NCBI GenBank assembly: GCA_036322875.1
Contig: AP027925.1
Span: 744,001-808,000 of the forward strand
From: Paraimprobicoccus trichonymphae
GTDB taxonomy: Bacteria > Bacillota > Clostridia > Oscillospirales > Acutalibacteraceae
DNA: 64,000 nucleotides
Reading direction: 5' to 3'
A program made the position numbers and the translations under genes. The stretch's first letter is position 1; each line of letters opens with the position of its first letter. Below are positions 26,820-35,430 of the stretch, piece after piece. The notes beneath the pieces are model-generated. The model searched no databases. It was not told where the DNA came from and saw only the letters and a program-made list of their open reading frames with translations.

Positions 26820-28550
26820 TTAAAACTGTAAATTGTAAAACTCCCAATAAGTTCCTTTTTTTTCTATTAATTCTTGATGTGTTCCTTGCTCAACAATTTT
26901 TCGGTTATCTAAAACTAAAATTCTATTTGCATTTTTTATAGTAGACAATCTGTGGGCGATTATTATAGTTGTTCTATCTTTAGAAAGTATTTCCATAGAT
27001 CTCTGTATATATTTTTCACTTTCATTATCCAGAGCAGATGTTGCTTCATCAAATATTAAAATAGGAGGATTTTTCAAAAAAACCCTTGCTATTGATAGTC
27101 TTTGCTTTTGACCTCCTGAAAGCTTCAGACCATTTTGTCCGATTTCAGTTTTATAGCCATCTGGAAAATTCATTATAAATTCATGTGCGTAAGCCTTTTT
27201 TGCAGCTTCAATAATTTCATTATCATCAGAATCAAGTTTTCCATATTTTATATTTTCTAAAATAGTTCCAGAAAACAAATAATTATCTTGCTGGACAAAA
27301 CCTATGTTTTTTCTTAAATTTGAAATTTCAATATTTTTTATATTTATATTGTCAATAGTAATTTCGCCCTTTAAAATATCGTAAAATCTAGGTATTAAAT
27401 TGCATAAAGTAGATTTACCAATTCCCGAAGAACCGACTAAAGCTACATCTTCACCAGATTTTATATTTAAATTTAAATTTTTAAAAACATAATTACCGTT
27501 TTTTCTGTATTTAAAATTTACATTGTTAAAACAAATATTTCCTAAAGTATTTTTTAATTTAACAGAATTTTCAGAATTAATTATTTCAGGTTTTATTCTT
27601 AAAATTTCCAAAAATCTTTCATATCCAGCAATAGCATCTTGATATTGATCAGTCCGAGAAATTAAACTAAATATCGGATCAATAATAACATCTACATATA
27701 AAATAAACGTCATTAAATCATTAATAGACATAGTATTATTTAAAATAAAAAATATAGAAAAGGAAGTTACAATAGGTATTAATCCGATTATTAAAACTAC
27801 AGCACCTGAAAAAAAACCAGCTATCAATTTAAAAGAAAACTTTTTACTTTCTACAAAATTTTCATTAACATTTTTAAATTTATTTATTTCCAAGTTTTCA
27901 TTTGAAAAAGATTTTACAGTTTTTATTCCCGCTAAGCTATCTTCAATTTGCGAATTTATTTCAGAAATTTTTTCATGATTATCTAAGAATGCTTTATTGA
28001 TTTTTGGAAGTTTAAACATAGCTATTATCAAAATCAAAAAAATTATTCCAAAAGTTATAAAAGTCAATTTCTTGTTTATATAAGAAAAAACTATTAAAGA
28101 ACCAATTATTTTAAGAGATATCATAGTCACGTCTTCAGGCAAATGGTGCAGAAATTCACTGATATTGTTAAGATCCACTGTTATTCTTGACATTAAATTT
28201 CCAACTTTTTCATTATCATAAAAACTAAAAGAAAGTTTTTGACAATGATTAAAAATCTCTCGACGCATATCTTTTTCCATTTTTGCACCCATCAAATGCC
28301 CATAGTATATAGTGAAATAATTACAGCAATATAATAATCCGAACAAAATTAAAATAATAACCACAAAAATTAAGAGCATTTTTTTAGTTTCATTGCTTTC
28401 TTGATTTGAGATATTGTTTATAACATATCTTATGATTAATGGTACAGTTAACATTATTAGGGCATTTAAAATGGAAAAAAACATGTCTAAAAAAAATATT
28501 TTTTTGTATGGTTTATAATATCGAGTGAATTTTTTTAGTTTGAAATTCAT
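26820..28550 (-). CDS. ABC-type exporter, fused membrane and ATPase domains (MsbA/LmrA-like)
   Basis: Half-transporter of 576 residues from the ATG at 28550 (GGAGG 11 bases upstream; an in-frame ATG at 28604 has no such site). Six membrane helices occupy roughly residues 15-310. The ATPase domain follows, with Walker A GSSGIGKST, signature LSGGQKQR, Walker B ILIFDEATSALD and the H-loop IIAHRL. It would act as a homodimer exporting lipid, drug or peptide. There is no N-terminal C39 peptidase domain, so it is not a classical bacteriocin exporter. Substrate unknown. Confidence 0.9.
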   Translation of the reverse strand: MNFKLKKFTRYYKPYKKIFFLDMFFSILNALIMLTVPLIIRYVINNISNQESNETKKMLLIFVVIILILFGLLYCCNYFTIYYGHLMGAKMEKDMRREIFNHCQKLSFSFYDNEKVGNLMSRITVDLNNISEFLHHLPEDVTMISLKIIGSLIVFSYINKKLTFITFGIIFLILIIAMFKLPKINKAFLDNHEKISEINSQIEDSLAGIKTVKSFSNENLEINKFKNVNENFVESKKFSFKLIAGFFSGAVVLIIGLIPIVTSFSIFFILNNTMSINDLMTFILYVDVIIDPIFSLISRTDQYQDAIAGYERFLEILRIKPEIINSENSVKLKNTLGNICFNNVNFKYRKNGNYVFKNLNLNIKSGEDVALVGSSGIGKSTLCNLIPRFYDILKGEITIDNINIKNIEISNLRKNIGFVQQDNYLFSGTILENIKYGKLDSDDNEIIEAAKKAYAHEFIMNFPDGYKTEIGQNGLKLSGGQKQRLSIARVFLKNPPILIFDEATSALDNESEKYIQRSMEILSKDRTTIIIAHRLSTIKNANRILVLDNRKIVEQGTHQELIEKKGTYWEFYNLQF

Positions 28551-28664
28551 GAATTTTTTAACCTCCAATACTTTAATATATCTAAAAAATATAATATTTG
28601 ACATTTTTATTATAACTTTATACTAAAAATATATCAATTAATAAATTTAAAATCAAAAAAATAT

Positions 28665-28693
28665 TTGACATTATATTTATTTTATGATATAAT
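28665..28693 (+). promoter_or_regulatory. Perfect consensus promoter with no gene behind it
   Basis: TTGACA (28665-28670) and TATAAT (28688-28693) are exactly 17 bases apart. It points into a 380-base stretch lacking a plus-strand gene and towards the 3' end of thyX. The first ATG downstream is followed by a stop after one codon. Confidence 0.7.
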
Positions 28694-28730
28694 TCAAATT
28701 TTATTATTATGAATTAAAAAAAACAAAAAT

Positions 28731-28771
28731 GCCAACAAAGTAATTCAAAAATTAAAATTACTATTGTTGCC
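28731..28771 (+). ncRNA. Possible small RNA hairpin downstream of the orphan promoter
   Basis: About 38 bases after the consensus -10 box, GCCAACAAAGTAATT pairs with AATTACTATTGTTGCC across a 10-base AT loop, with one mismatch and one bulge. A strong promoter followed by a stable hairpin and no frame suggests a small RNA whose 3' end is not defined. It matches no RNA family I know. Confidence 0.35.
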
Positions 28772-28840
28772 TTATGTGAGATGAGTTTTGCATTTAGTTA
28801 AAAAAAGAAGTTTTCTAAGAATTAAATCACGAAACTATTG

Positions 28841-29005
28841 CTATTTTTTTGAAAAAATACATTTATTTTTTGAGTTTTTTACATAATTTTTCAAAAGTTT
28901 CTGTAGTTCAAAATCCACTTTTTTAGCTGTTTTTTGTCTCAACAATATGCTTTTCCGATCTAAATTTTTGATCTCATAAAAAATGATACTTTTCTTATTG
29001 ATTTC
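28841..29005 (-). pseudogene. Basic ORF remnant downstream of thyX
   Basis: A minus-strand frame without start codon encodes NEINKKSIIFYEIKNLDRKS ILLRQKTAKKVDFELQKLLK and ends at 28841. It is Lys-rich and coding-like. No family recognised; it probably is the 3' end of a deleted gene. Confidence 0.25.
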
Positions 29006-29070
29006 ATTCCTTATTTTTTATTTTGAGTATTTCCATTCATTTTTGTTAAAATATCTAATATTTTGTTACT

Positions 29071-29814
29071 TTAGCACAAATTTTTAAAAATTTCTCTAAT
29101 TTCTATATTTTTACCGCAAGTCATTTTGCCTTCTTTACAAACGCCGTTTACACATGAAGGACCACAATTTTCAAATATATTTGGAGCAATTTTTCTTACT
29201 AATTTTAACATTTTTGTAGCTAATTCACGAATTTCCCATTGCGCTCTGCTACAACATCTATGTTTAAAAAAATTAAAAAGACTCCTCGCATTAAAAGTAC
29301 AGATCATTTTTGTTTCACAAGCATTTGGGAGTACAAATCTAGCATCTTCTATAGATTTTTTTTCATGTGAATTTTTGTCTAGCCCTATAGTAATTTTATA
29401 ATTTACTTTTAAAATATCAACTATTTTATTATAACAACTTTGAGATGATATTATAGACTCTAGAAAAACTTCTCTAGCTTGAGGAATTTTTTCAATTTCT
29501 GGGGGGATAATGTAATTAAACTCAGATTCTTGCACGTATCTTTGACTTTTAACACTGTAAGATGCTATTCTGTGTCTAGTTATTTGTGCCATACATGCCC
29601 TAGAAATATTTTCTATTCCAAAAGTAAAGCTTATGTGTTCAAAAGGACTCTCGTGACCTAATTTTACAAGCATTTTTATAAAAGTTTGAACATCTAAATC
29701 TGAAAGATTTTCTTCTATTTCACTAATATTACATTTTGAATAACACAACTTTGCAGCCATAGCAACTACTTTTTCTGAATTCGGAGTATATGAAATTAAT
29801 TTTACCTTACACAA
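29071..29814 (-). CDS. thyX: FAD-dependent thymidylate synthase
   Basis: Makes dTMP from dUMP using methylene-tetrahydrofolate and NADPH/FAD. 247 residues. The ThyX motif RHRxxSxxxxSxRY is at 80-93 (RHRIASYSVKSQRY), with FEHISFTF before it and the Arg-rich RCCSRAQWEIRELA later. The Cys-rich tail CGPSCVNGVCKEGKMTCGK is common in clostridial ThyX. TTG start, with only a weak TGGTGG upstream. No thyA occurs in the window. Confidence 0.95.
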   Translation of the reverse strand: MCKVKLISYTPNSEKVVAMAAKLCYSKCNISEIEENLSDLDVQTFIKMLVKLGHESPFEHISFTFGIENISRACMAQITRHRIASYSVKSQRYVQESEFNYIIPPEIEKIPQAREVFLESIISSQSCYNKIVDILKVNYKITIGLDKNSHEKKSIEDARFVLPNACETKMICTFNARSLFNFFKHRCCSRAQWEIRELATKMLKLVRKIAPNIFENCGPSCVNGVCKEGKMTCGKNIEIREIFKNLC

Positions 29815-29884
29815 AATATAAAAACCACCATATAATTATTATATATATTAATATTGTAACGCAAAAAAATGGAGATGTTTTTTT

Positions 29885-30943
29885 ATTTCTAAAATTAATT
29901 TTTTGATAATATTTGGAGGAAATTCAACTGAGCATGAAGTTTCAATTATTTCAGCAAGTAATGTGATAAAAAATATATCAAAAGAAAAGTATAATTTATT
30001 TTTAGTGAGAATTAATAAAAAAGGCGAATGGTATCTATACTCTGGAGACATAAATAACATTTTAAATAAAAATTGGGAAAACGATAAAAACAATAAAAAA
30101 GTTCTTATTTTCCCAAATGTAGGAATAGTAATAATAGAAAAAGACAGTTATAAAACTATAAATATAGATGTGGCTTTTCCTGTTTTACATGGAAAAAACG
30201 GAGAAGATGGTACTATTCAAGGTTTGTTAAAATTGGCTAATATTCCTGTAGTCGGGTGTGAAACTGCTTCTTCAGCTGTGTGCATGGATAAAATTTTTAC
30301 AAATTCGATTTTAAAATTTAATAATATAAATAAACCTGATTTTATGTGGTTTTATTATTATGATTTTGAAAAAAATCCTGAAAAATATTTAAATCAAGTG
30401 GAAAAGTTCCCGGTTTTTATAAAACCTGCAAACTCCGGTTCTTCAATTGGGGTAAACAGGGCATATAACAAACAGGAACTTGAAAATTTCATAAAAATAG
30501 CTTCTGGCTACGACGAAAAAATTTTAGTAGAAAACGCCATAATAGGTCAAGAAGTAGAATGTTCTGTTATTGGTAATGAAGATTTAACAGCGTCGATTCT
30601 TGGCGAGATTGTAACTAAAGATGGATTTTACGACTATGATGGGAAATATATAAACGATACTTCTGAATTAATAATACCAGCTAGATTATCCGAAAAAATT
30701 ACAAATCAAGTCAAAAACATCGTTTTAAAATCGTATAAAATTTTAGGTTGTAAAGGTTTTGCGAGAGTTGATTTGCTAGTAGAAAAAAATTCCAATGAAA
30801 TTTACTTAAACGAAATAAACACAATCCCAGGTTTTACAACTATAAGTATGTACCCGAAACTAATGAACGAAATAGGATACAAAATGCCAAAGCTAATAGA
30901 CAACCTAGTAGATTTGGCTTTGAAGAATTATAAAAATGTTTAA
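29885..30943 (+). CDS. ddl: D-alanine--D-alanine ligase
   Basis: Makes the D-Ala-D-Ala dipeptide for peptidoglycan; ATP-grasp enzyme. FGGNSTEHEVS binds ATP/substrate, later GKNGEDGTIQG, KPANSGSSIGV, and the Mg-binding end NEINTIPGFT. No ATG is in frame. ATT at 29885 (reading xSKINFLIIFGG, the normal Ddl N-terminus) has GGAG 10 bases upstream; the alternative TTG at 29903 has no Shine-Dalgarno site and removes six residues. The ATT start is therefore preferred but unproven. 352 residues. Confidence 0.9.
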   Translation: MSKINFLIIFGGNSTEHEVSIISASNVIKNISKEKYNLFLVRINKKGEWYLYSGDINNILNKNWENDKNNKKVLIFPNVGIVIIEKDSYKTINIDVAFPVLHGKNGEDGTIQGLLKLANIPVVGCETASSAVCMDKIFTNSILKFNNINKPDFMWFYYYDFEKNPEKYLNQVEKFPVFIKPANSGSSIGVNRAYNKQELENFIKIASGYDEKILVENAIIGQEVECSVIGNEDLTASILGEIVTKDGFYDYDGKYINDTSELIIPARLSEKITNQVKNIVLKSYKILGCKGFARVDLLVEKNSNEIYLNEINTIPGFTTISMYPKLMNEIGYKMPKLIDNLVDLALKNYKNV

Positions 30944-30960
30944 CACAATTGTTCTCATAT

Positions 30961-31215
30961 TCATAATGATTTAATACCAAAAACAGTTGCTAAAATTCCA
31001 GATGCTGTTAAAATACTTGGGACAGCTAAATTACCAATTATTGCAACAGCTCTATCGTTTTTTCTCCGCAATAAAAGAAATTATCAAAAAAATTTCCGTT
31101 AAATTGAAGTTTGGTTATAACTTTATAAGCAGGTGTTCCAATAGTTGCAATGATACCACACCTGTAGTGGCACAAACAATACTTGTTGCTTTACCCCTTT
31201 TTAAATTCTAATTTA
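30961..31215 (-). pseudogene. Decayed paralogue of the membrane protein at 63320-63850
   Basis: Minus-strand fragments TSIVCATTGVVSIATIGTPA, FYCGEKTIELLQ and AIIGNLAVPSILTASGILAT follow each other with one frame change and an in-frame stop. They correspond to the C-terminal half of the intact gene at 63320-63850 (VSLTTGVLSTGLG, YDCKSEKGIQ, VAPVAILASGLTLIG). The N-terminal half is absent. So the family once had at least two members. Confidence 0.5.
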
Positions 31216-31706
31216 TTTATAATAAAAACATAACTCTACAAATATATTTTAAAATATATTTCTAAGAATGTCAATACAAATATTTATTTTCCGATTATCA
31301 TAAATCTAATGGTATGATGCGCTCCCATTATGGGAATTTTCGCGATCTAATGATCACAGTAATCAAAAAATTAACTCCGTAAGCCTTCCACGGCTTTTAA
31401 AATTTTATGTTGATAATAATCTAATTCATTCATTTTTAACATTTATTGCAGCATTTATATCTCTATTTATACAACATTACATATTAATTATATAATAATA
31501 TTTGAAGAATTTAACAATTTTTATTTATTATTTGCTTTCGCAAATAATCGCTAGTAATCGGAGAATTTCGCGTTTTATACTAAATACATTGGTATTAAAT
31601 TATTTTAAGGCGTGATCTCAAATGATTATATATAACTTTTATGTATTTATTTAATGAAAAAAATAAATAATAATTTTATGATTATATTTTTAAAGGTTGT
31701 GGAAAA

Positions 31707-31862
31707 ATGAATAAGAGTAATAATAAAGGACCAAAAAAAGAAATAACGGAGTATTTAGACAAAATTTTCGGTGGTGTAAATGAAAAAAAAATTGAAGAAA
31801 TAAAAAAAAATATAGAAAAGAATAAAAATGAAAGTTTTAACGAAACAAAAAACATTGATTGA
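31707..31862 (+). CDS. Small 51-residue charged protein
   Basis: An ATG frame of 51 codons, MNKSNNKGPKKEITEYLDKI then FGGVNEKKIEEIKKNI..., Lys/Glu-rich and probably helical. A weak GTGGAA lies upstream. It is on the strand of the O-antigen ligase-like gene 49 bases downstream and may be cotranscribed. The rest of 31216-31706 shows only AT-rich sequence with a palindrome TCCCAT-T-ATGGGA near 31325. Family unknown. Confidence 0.4.
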   Translation: MNKSNNKGPKKEITEYLDKIFGGVNEKKIEEIKKNIEKNKNESFNETKNID

Positions 31863-31911
31863 TTAACTTAATAACAATATAACTTTCAAAATTTTGTATT
31901 ATAATTAATAT

Positions 31912-33213
31912 ATGAGAATATTACGATATTGTAAAAAATTTGAAATTTGGTTTTTGATTTTAGAATTAATGGCTTTAATATCAAGATCAGTAATTTTTTA
32001 CGATCTTTTGCCGGCGTATATAGATTCTATTATTTTTTCCTGTGTTGCAATTTTAGGTTTATGTGTTGCTAATTTAAATTTTTTTTATAGTAAAAATTTT
32101 ACTAATTCAAATAATTTCAAATTATTGTTATTTTTTTATTTTTCTATTATTATTTCATGTATTTTTAACTCAAAATTTGGATTTACTGGTAATTTAAAAG
32201 AGCTAGTTTGGGTAAGTATAAATATTTTCCTTTTGTATCATAATTATAAAATTAATAGTAAAAATATAATTTTCATACAAAATTTGTTGGTGATTATTTG
32301 GTTAATTTGTTCTTTTTTTTCCTTAATCACTTTTATTTTTCAAATTTCAAGTTTTTTATCTTTAAAAATAGGTTACATAGATTCAAGGTTGTTTGGAATT
32401 TTCGGAAACCCCAACAACGCTTCAAAAATTTCTTTGATCACAGTGATTTTCTCTTTTTTCAATTTATCGATAAAAAATCAAAAAAACTTTTTAAAAGTAA
32501 TTTACAAGATCAATATATTCATACAAGTTATATACATAATTTTTTCTGGTTCTAGAGTTACTTTTTTAGCATTTTTACTTTTAAGTTTAATTTACTCTTT
32601 TTTTCATTTTTACGAAATTTATAAAAAAGTTCTTTTACCTGTATCTTTAGCTATTTTAAATTGTTTAGTTTTATATCTAATTTTAGAAATAGTGAAATTT
32701 TGTTTTTCATATATTCCATATTTAGTAGACGATTTAATAAATTCAAGACCCATAGAGCTAAGAAAAATATCTACTAGTAGAATTGATCTAAAATCAAGCG
32801 GAGATATTTCAAATTTGAGATTTAAAATTTGGACAGGAGCATTAGAAATATTTAAAAAAAGTTGGTTTTTTGGAACTTCTCCAAGAAATGTAATAAAATA
32901 TGCTGAAAATTTAAATCCAAAAAACTTTATAGTTGCTTACAATTATAGACTCCTTCATAACACATACATAGGTTCTTTAATTTACACTGGAGTATTAGGA
33001 TCTATTTTTATTTTTACATTTTTTATAAAATCTATACTAAATATTTTCAAAAAAATGTTTAATTTTAAATATAACATTGAAAGGCATCTTTTTCATTCTC
33101 TGAGTTTATCTGTGATTGGTATTTTTTTTTACGGAATATTTGAAACTGAAATATTATTTGTGAACACAATTTGTTGTTATTTATTCTGGGTTTTACTAGG
33201 CTTTTTGTCATAA
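31912..33213 (+). CDS. O-antigen ligase/polymerase-like membrane protein
   Basis: 433 residues with about eleven hydrophobic segments. GIFGNPNNAS and IFSGSRVTFLAF are the cytoplasmic-face motifs of the Wzy_C/O-antigen ligase family, and FKIWTGALEIFKKSWFFGTS with LHNTYIGSLIYTGVLG near residues 340-365 is the periplasmic-loop motif. It probably polymerises or ligates a surface polysaccharide or teichoic-type polymer. ATG start with no clear Shine-Dalgarno site; TATAAT lies 20 bases upstream, so the mRNA may be nearly leaderless. No other glycan genes adjoin. Confidence 0.8.
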   Translation: MRILRYCKKFEIWFLILELMALISRSVIFYDLLPAYIDSIIFSCVAILGLCVANLNFFYSKNFTNSNNFKLLLFFYFSIIISCIFNSKFGFTGNLKELVWVSINIFLLYHNYKINSKNIIFIQNLLVIIWLICSFFSLITFIFQISSFLSLKIGYIDSRLFGIFGNPNNASKISLITVIFSFFNLSIKNQKNFLKVIYKINIFIQVIYIIFSGSRVTFLAFLLLSLIYSFFHFYEIYKKVLLPVSLAILNCLVLYLILEIVKFCFSYIPYLVDDLINSRPIELRKISTSRIDLKSSGDISNLRFKIWTGALEIFKKSWFFGTSPRNVIKYAENLNPKNFIVAYNYRLLHNTYIGSLIYTGVLGSIFIFTFFIKSILNIFKKMFNFKYNIERHLFHSLSLSVIGIFFYGIFETEILFVNTICCYLFWVLLGFLS

Positions 33214-33260
33214 AATTTCGATTTTAGCTGAAGTAAATGTAAAAAATTTGACAAATTTAT

Positions 33261-33345
33261 ATAAATTTGCGAGAAAACCGCTAAATATTTATTTTAGCGG
33301 ATGAATCGTAAAAATATTGACAAAAAACAATGGTATGCTAAAATT
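33261..33345 (+). repeat. Dispersed 85-bp hairpin repeat, direct copy
   Basis: The centre CCGCTAAA-tatttat-TTTAGCGG is a perfect 8-bp hairpin, 66 bases after the O-antigen ligase-like gene. The whole segment matches the minus strand of 25686-25770 with about nine differences, and in part 23248-23290. Each copy lies just 3' of a gene, so a terminator role is possible. Confidence 0.7.
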
Positions 33346-33406
33346 GCAAGAAATGGTGCTTACGTAAGACGGGGGGAGTAATCGCTGAGAGCGTAAAACC
33401 AAGAAT

Positions 33407-33429
33407 TTGCTTGGTCTTTAGCTAAGCAA
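33407..33429 (+). repeat. IS200/IS605-type end hairpin relic
   Basis: TTGCTTGG-tctttag-CTAAGCAA is an 8-bp stem with a CTTTAG loop, like the relics at 12507 and 45926. No transposase is near. From 33430 to 34010 I see only AT-rich sequence without a frame or convincing signal. Confidence 0.4.
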
Positions 33430-34010
33430 GGAGGTCTAATTTTACTAAAATATTCAAACTTCAAAAAACCGTAGTCATATGAACGATTAAGATGTTATTT
33501 ATGACAATGAAGGGCCTTATAGACATTTAAAAAGTTGGAGAAAAGGAAAATAGTGGAAATTTGAATATTTTTATGATTTTTAAAGATAAAAGTGACATAA
33601 AAATGTAAAAATAAATTACAATTATAAAAAAATTTCTTCAGTATTTTTTTTAAAATTTTATAGTGTGCAAGTGATAATTCAAGTATTTTGCTAAAAAGAT
33701 ATAAGTACTATTATCAGGTTATCAAATTTGCATGGTTGATGTATTGAAGAAAATACAATATTTTTGTACCAAAAAATTGCCGACAGCTTCGTTTACAATA
33801 TATTTATATTAATATACTAAAATTTGTGTTAGTTGCGCAAACGAAGATGACTTTTGTAATTTACATTAATACATAGAAACAAAAAAATTAATAAATATAC
33901 ATTAATATTGCTCCATAAATTAGTATGTATAAATAAATGAAAGAATTTGATAATTTTTAAAATTATATATGAATATATATTTATAAATAAAGTAAATGGA
34001 GAAATTGAAT

Positions 34011-34667
34011 TTGAAAATTTATTTAAACGCTTTCAACAGGAATAAAAATAACTATTTCAGCGGTGGGGATGAAAAATATTACATGAATTTAATAATAGAT
34101 GAAATTTCAAATCTTTTAGATTCATCTGGTATAGAATATTCTAGAAATAGTACAGAAAACGTAAAATTTGAAAATAATAAATTTATATATATTTCCTTAC
34201 ATTCTGGTGATAATTTGGACAATGTTAAAATATTTTACAAAAATGAAAAAAGGTTAGCTGAAGTAATTAAGGAAAAATTCGTAACTTTTTTTTCTGAAAA
34301 AACTCAGATAAATTTATCGAGCAGAAATTTTCCAGACAAAATTATATCAAAAATGCCAGCTATATCTATAAATTTTGGAAATCACGAGAAAGAAAGTATC
34401 TCAAAATGGATCAGAGAAAATATGGAAAATATTTCAAAAGCTATAGTAATTTCAATAGCTGAATATTTATCAGTTCCTTTTTTGCTACCAAAAAAGAAAA
34501 AGGTTTTAAAAATATATAAAGAAACTTGTATTTTAGAAAGACCAAACATTAATTCTAAAATTTTAGTAAAAGCAAAAATATCAGAAAATATAGAAATAAT
34601 AAACCAATGGGAAAATTGGTATTTAGTAAAATATAAAGATATAATTGGATATATGAATATTATCTAA
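34011..34667 (+). CDS. N-acetylmuramoyl-L-alanine amidase-like protein with SH3-type tail, catalytic Glu missing
   Basis: 218 residues from TTG at 34011 (GGAG 9 bases upstream; an ATG at 33996 overlaps that box). The sequence follows the clostridial Amidase_3 family: GGDEKYYMN (E21), ISLHSG (H64), and PAISINFGNHEKESISKWIR, where active enzymes have Glu (IEIxYH) and this one has N121. The N-terminal GHGG zinc motif is also absent, as in this subfamily. Residues 163-218 resemble a bacterial SH3 domain (VLKIYKET...WYLVKYKDIIGYM). It may bind wall without cutting it. Confidence 0.6.
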   Translation: MKIYLNAFNRNKNNYFSGGDEKYYMNLIIDEISNLLDSSGIEYSRNSTENVKFENNKFIYISLHSGDNLDNVKIFYKNEKRLAEVIKEKFVTFFSEKTQINLSSRNFPDKIISKMPAISINFGNHEKESISKWIRENMENISKAIVISIAEYLSVPFLLPKKKKVLKIYKETCILERPNINSKILVKAKISENIEIINQWENWYLVKYKDIIGYMNII

Positions 34668-34856
34668 AAGCATGATTAGAAATAACTAACAAACGAAAAT
34701 TAAACGAATAATTTTAGTCTTTTTACTTTAAGTAAACAAAATTCTGTATATATTATCAAAGTCTCACAGACAAAAGTGTTGATAAGTTTAGCAGAGAAAT
34801 TATAATTACTAATTTATTTAATAAATAATAAATATTTAGTAAACATTTCCAAATTT

Positions 34857-35426
34857 TCATTTTATGGAATTTAAAAATAATTTTATTAATTTTTCCACTG
34901 GCAAACTTTCGTCTAATTTTGATAATATTGGCAATGTTATTTTTTTTTGATAACCTAAAATTTCTAAAGCTTTAACAGCTTCTTCTAAATTTTCAGATTT
35001 TTCAAATAGGTTCTCGTAAATTTTCATCTTAAATTTGTCTTTTAATTCTAAAACTATTCTTTCAGCAGTCTTTTTTCCAATTCCAGCAGCTTTTGTTAAC
35101 ATTAAGCCGTTTGACGATATTATATTAGCTATTTGTTCTGGTGAAAATTCTGACAGTATAGCTAATCCAGCTTTCGGACCAACACCTGAGATTGAAATTA
35201 GAACTTTAAAAAAGTTTAATTCGTTAATTTCAAAAAATCCAAATAAATCTAAAATATTTTCTCCTGTTTTTAAATATGTAAATAAATTTATTTTTTGATT
35301 AATTTTTCCTTGTAATAAATTTACAGTTCTTTTTGAACAAACACACTTATAACCAACACCTGAACATTCTACAACTAAAAAATCTTTTTCAATTAATATT
35401 AAATTACCATTTAAATTATATATCAA
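34857..35426 (-). CDS. ruvA: Holliday junction branch migration protein RuvA
   Basis: Tetramer that binds four-way DNA junctions and loads RuvB; 189 residues. N-terminal OB fold (MIYNLNGNLILIEKDFLVVE), helix-hairpin-helix motifs FFKVLISISGVGPKAGLAIL and LTKAAGIGKKTAERIVLELK, and the C-terminal RuvB-binding domain (LEEAVKALEILGY). TTG start behind GGGGAT, 4 bases after ruvC. RuvB, its usual partner, does not follow; the 189 bases to the amidase gene are empty. Confidence 0.95.
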   Translation of the reverse strand: MIYNLNGNLILIEKDFLVVECSGVGYKCVCSKRTVNLLQGKINQKINLFTYLKTGENILDLFGFFEINELNFFKVLISISGVGPKAGLAILSEFSPEQIANIISSNGLMLTKAAGIGKKTAERIVLELKDKFKMKIYENLFEKSENLEEAVKALEILGYQKKITLPILSKLDESLPVEKLIKLFLNSIK

Positions 35427-35430
35427 ATCA

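Noticed and set aside
26820..28550. The ABC exporter as dedicated transporter of the Nif11-like protein
   Set aside because: It lacks the N-terminal C39 peptidase needed to cut at Gly-Gly, is on the opposite strand and is separated by pseudogenes.
31548..31570. AATCGCTAGTAATCG resembles a conserved segment of 16S rRNA
   Set aside because: Only 15 bases match; flanking sequence does not follow 16S rRNA, so there is no rRNA gene or fragment.
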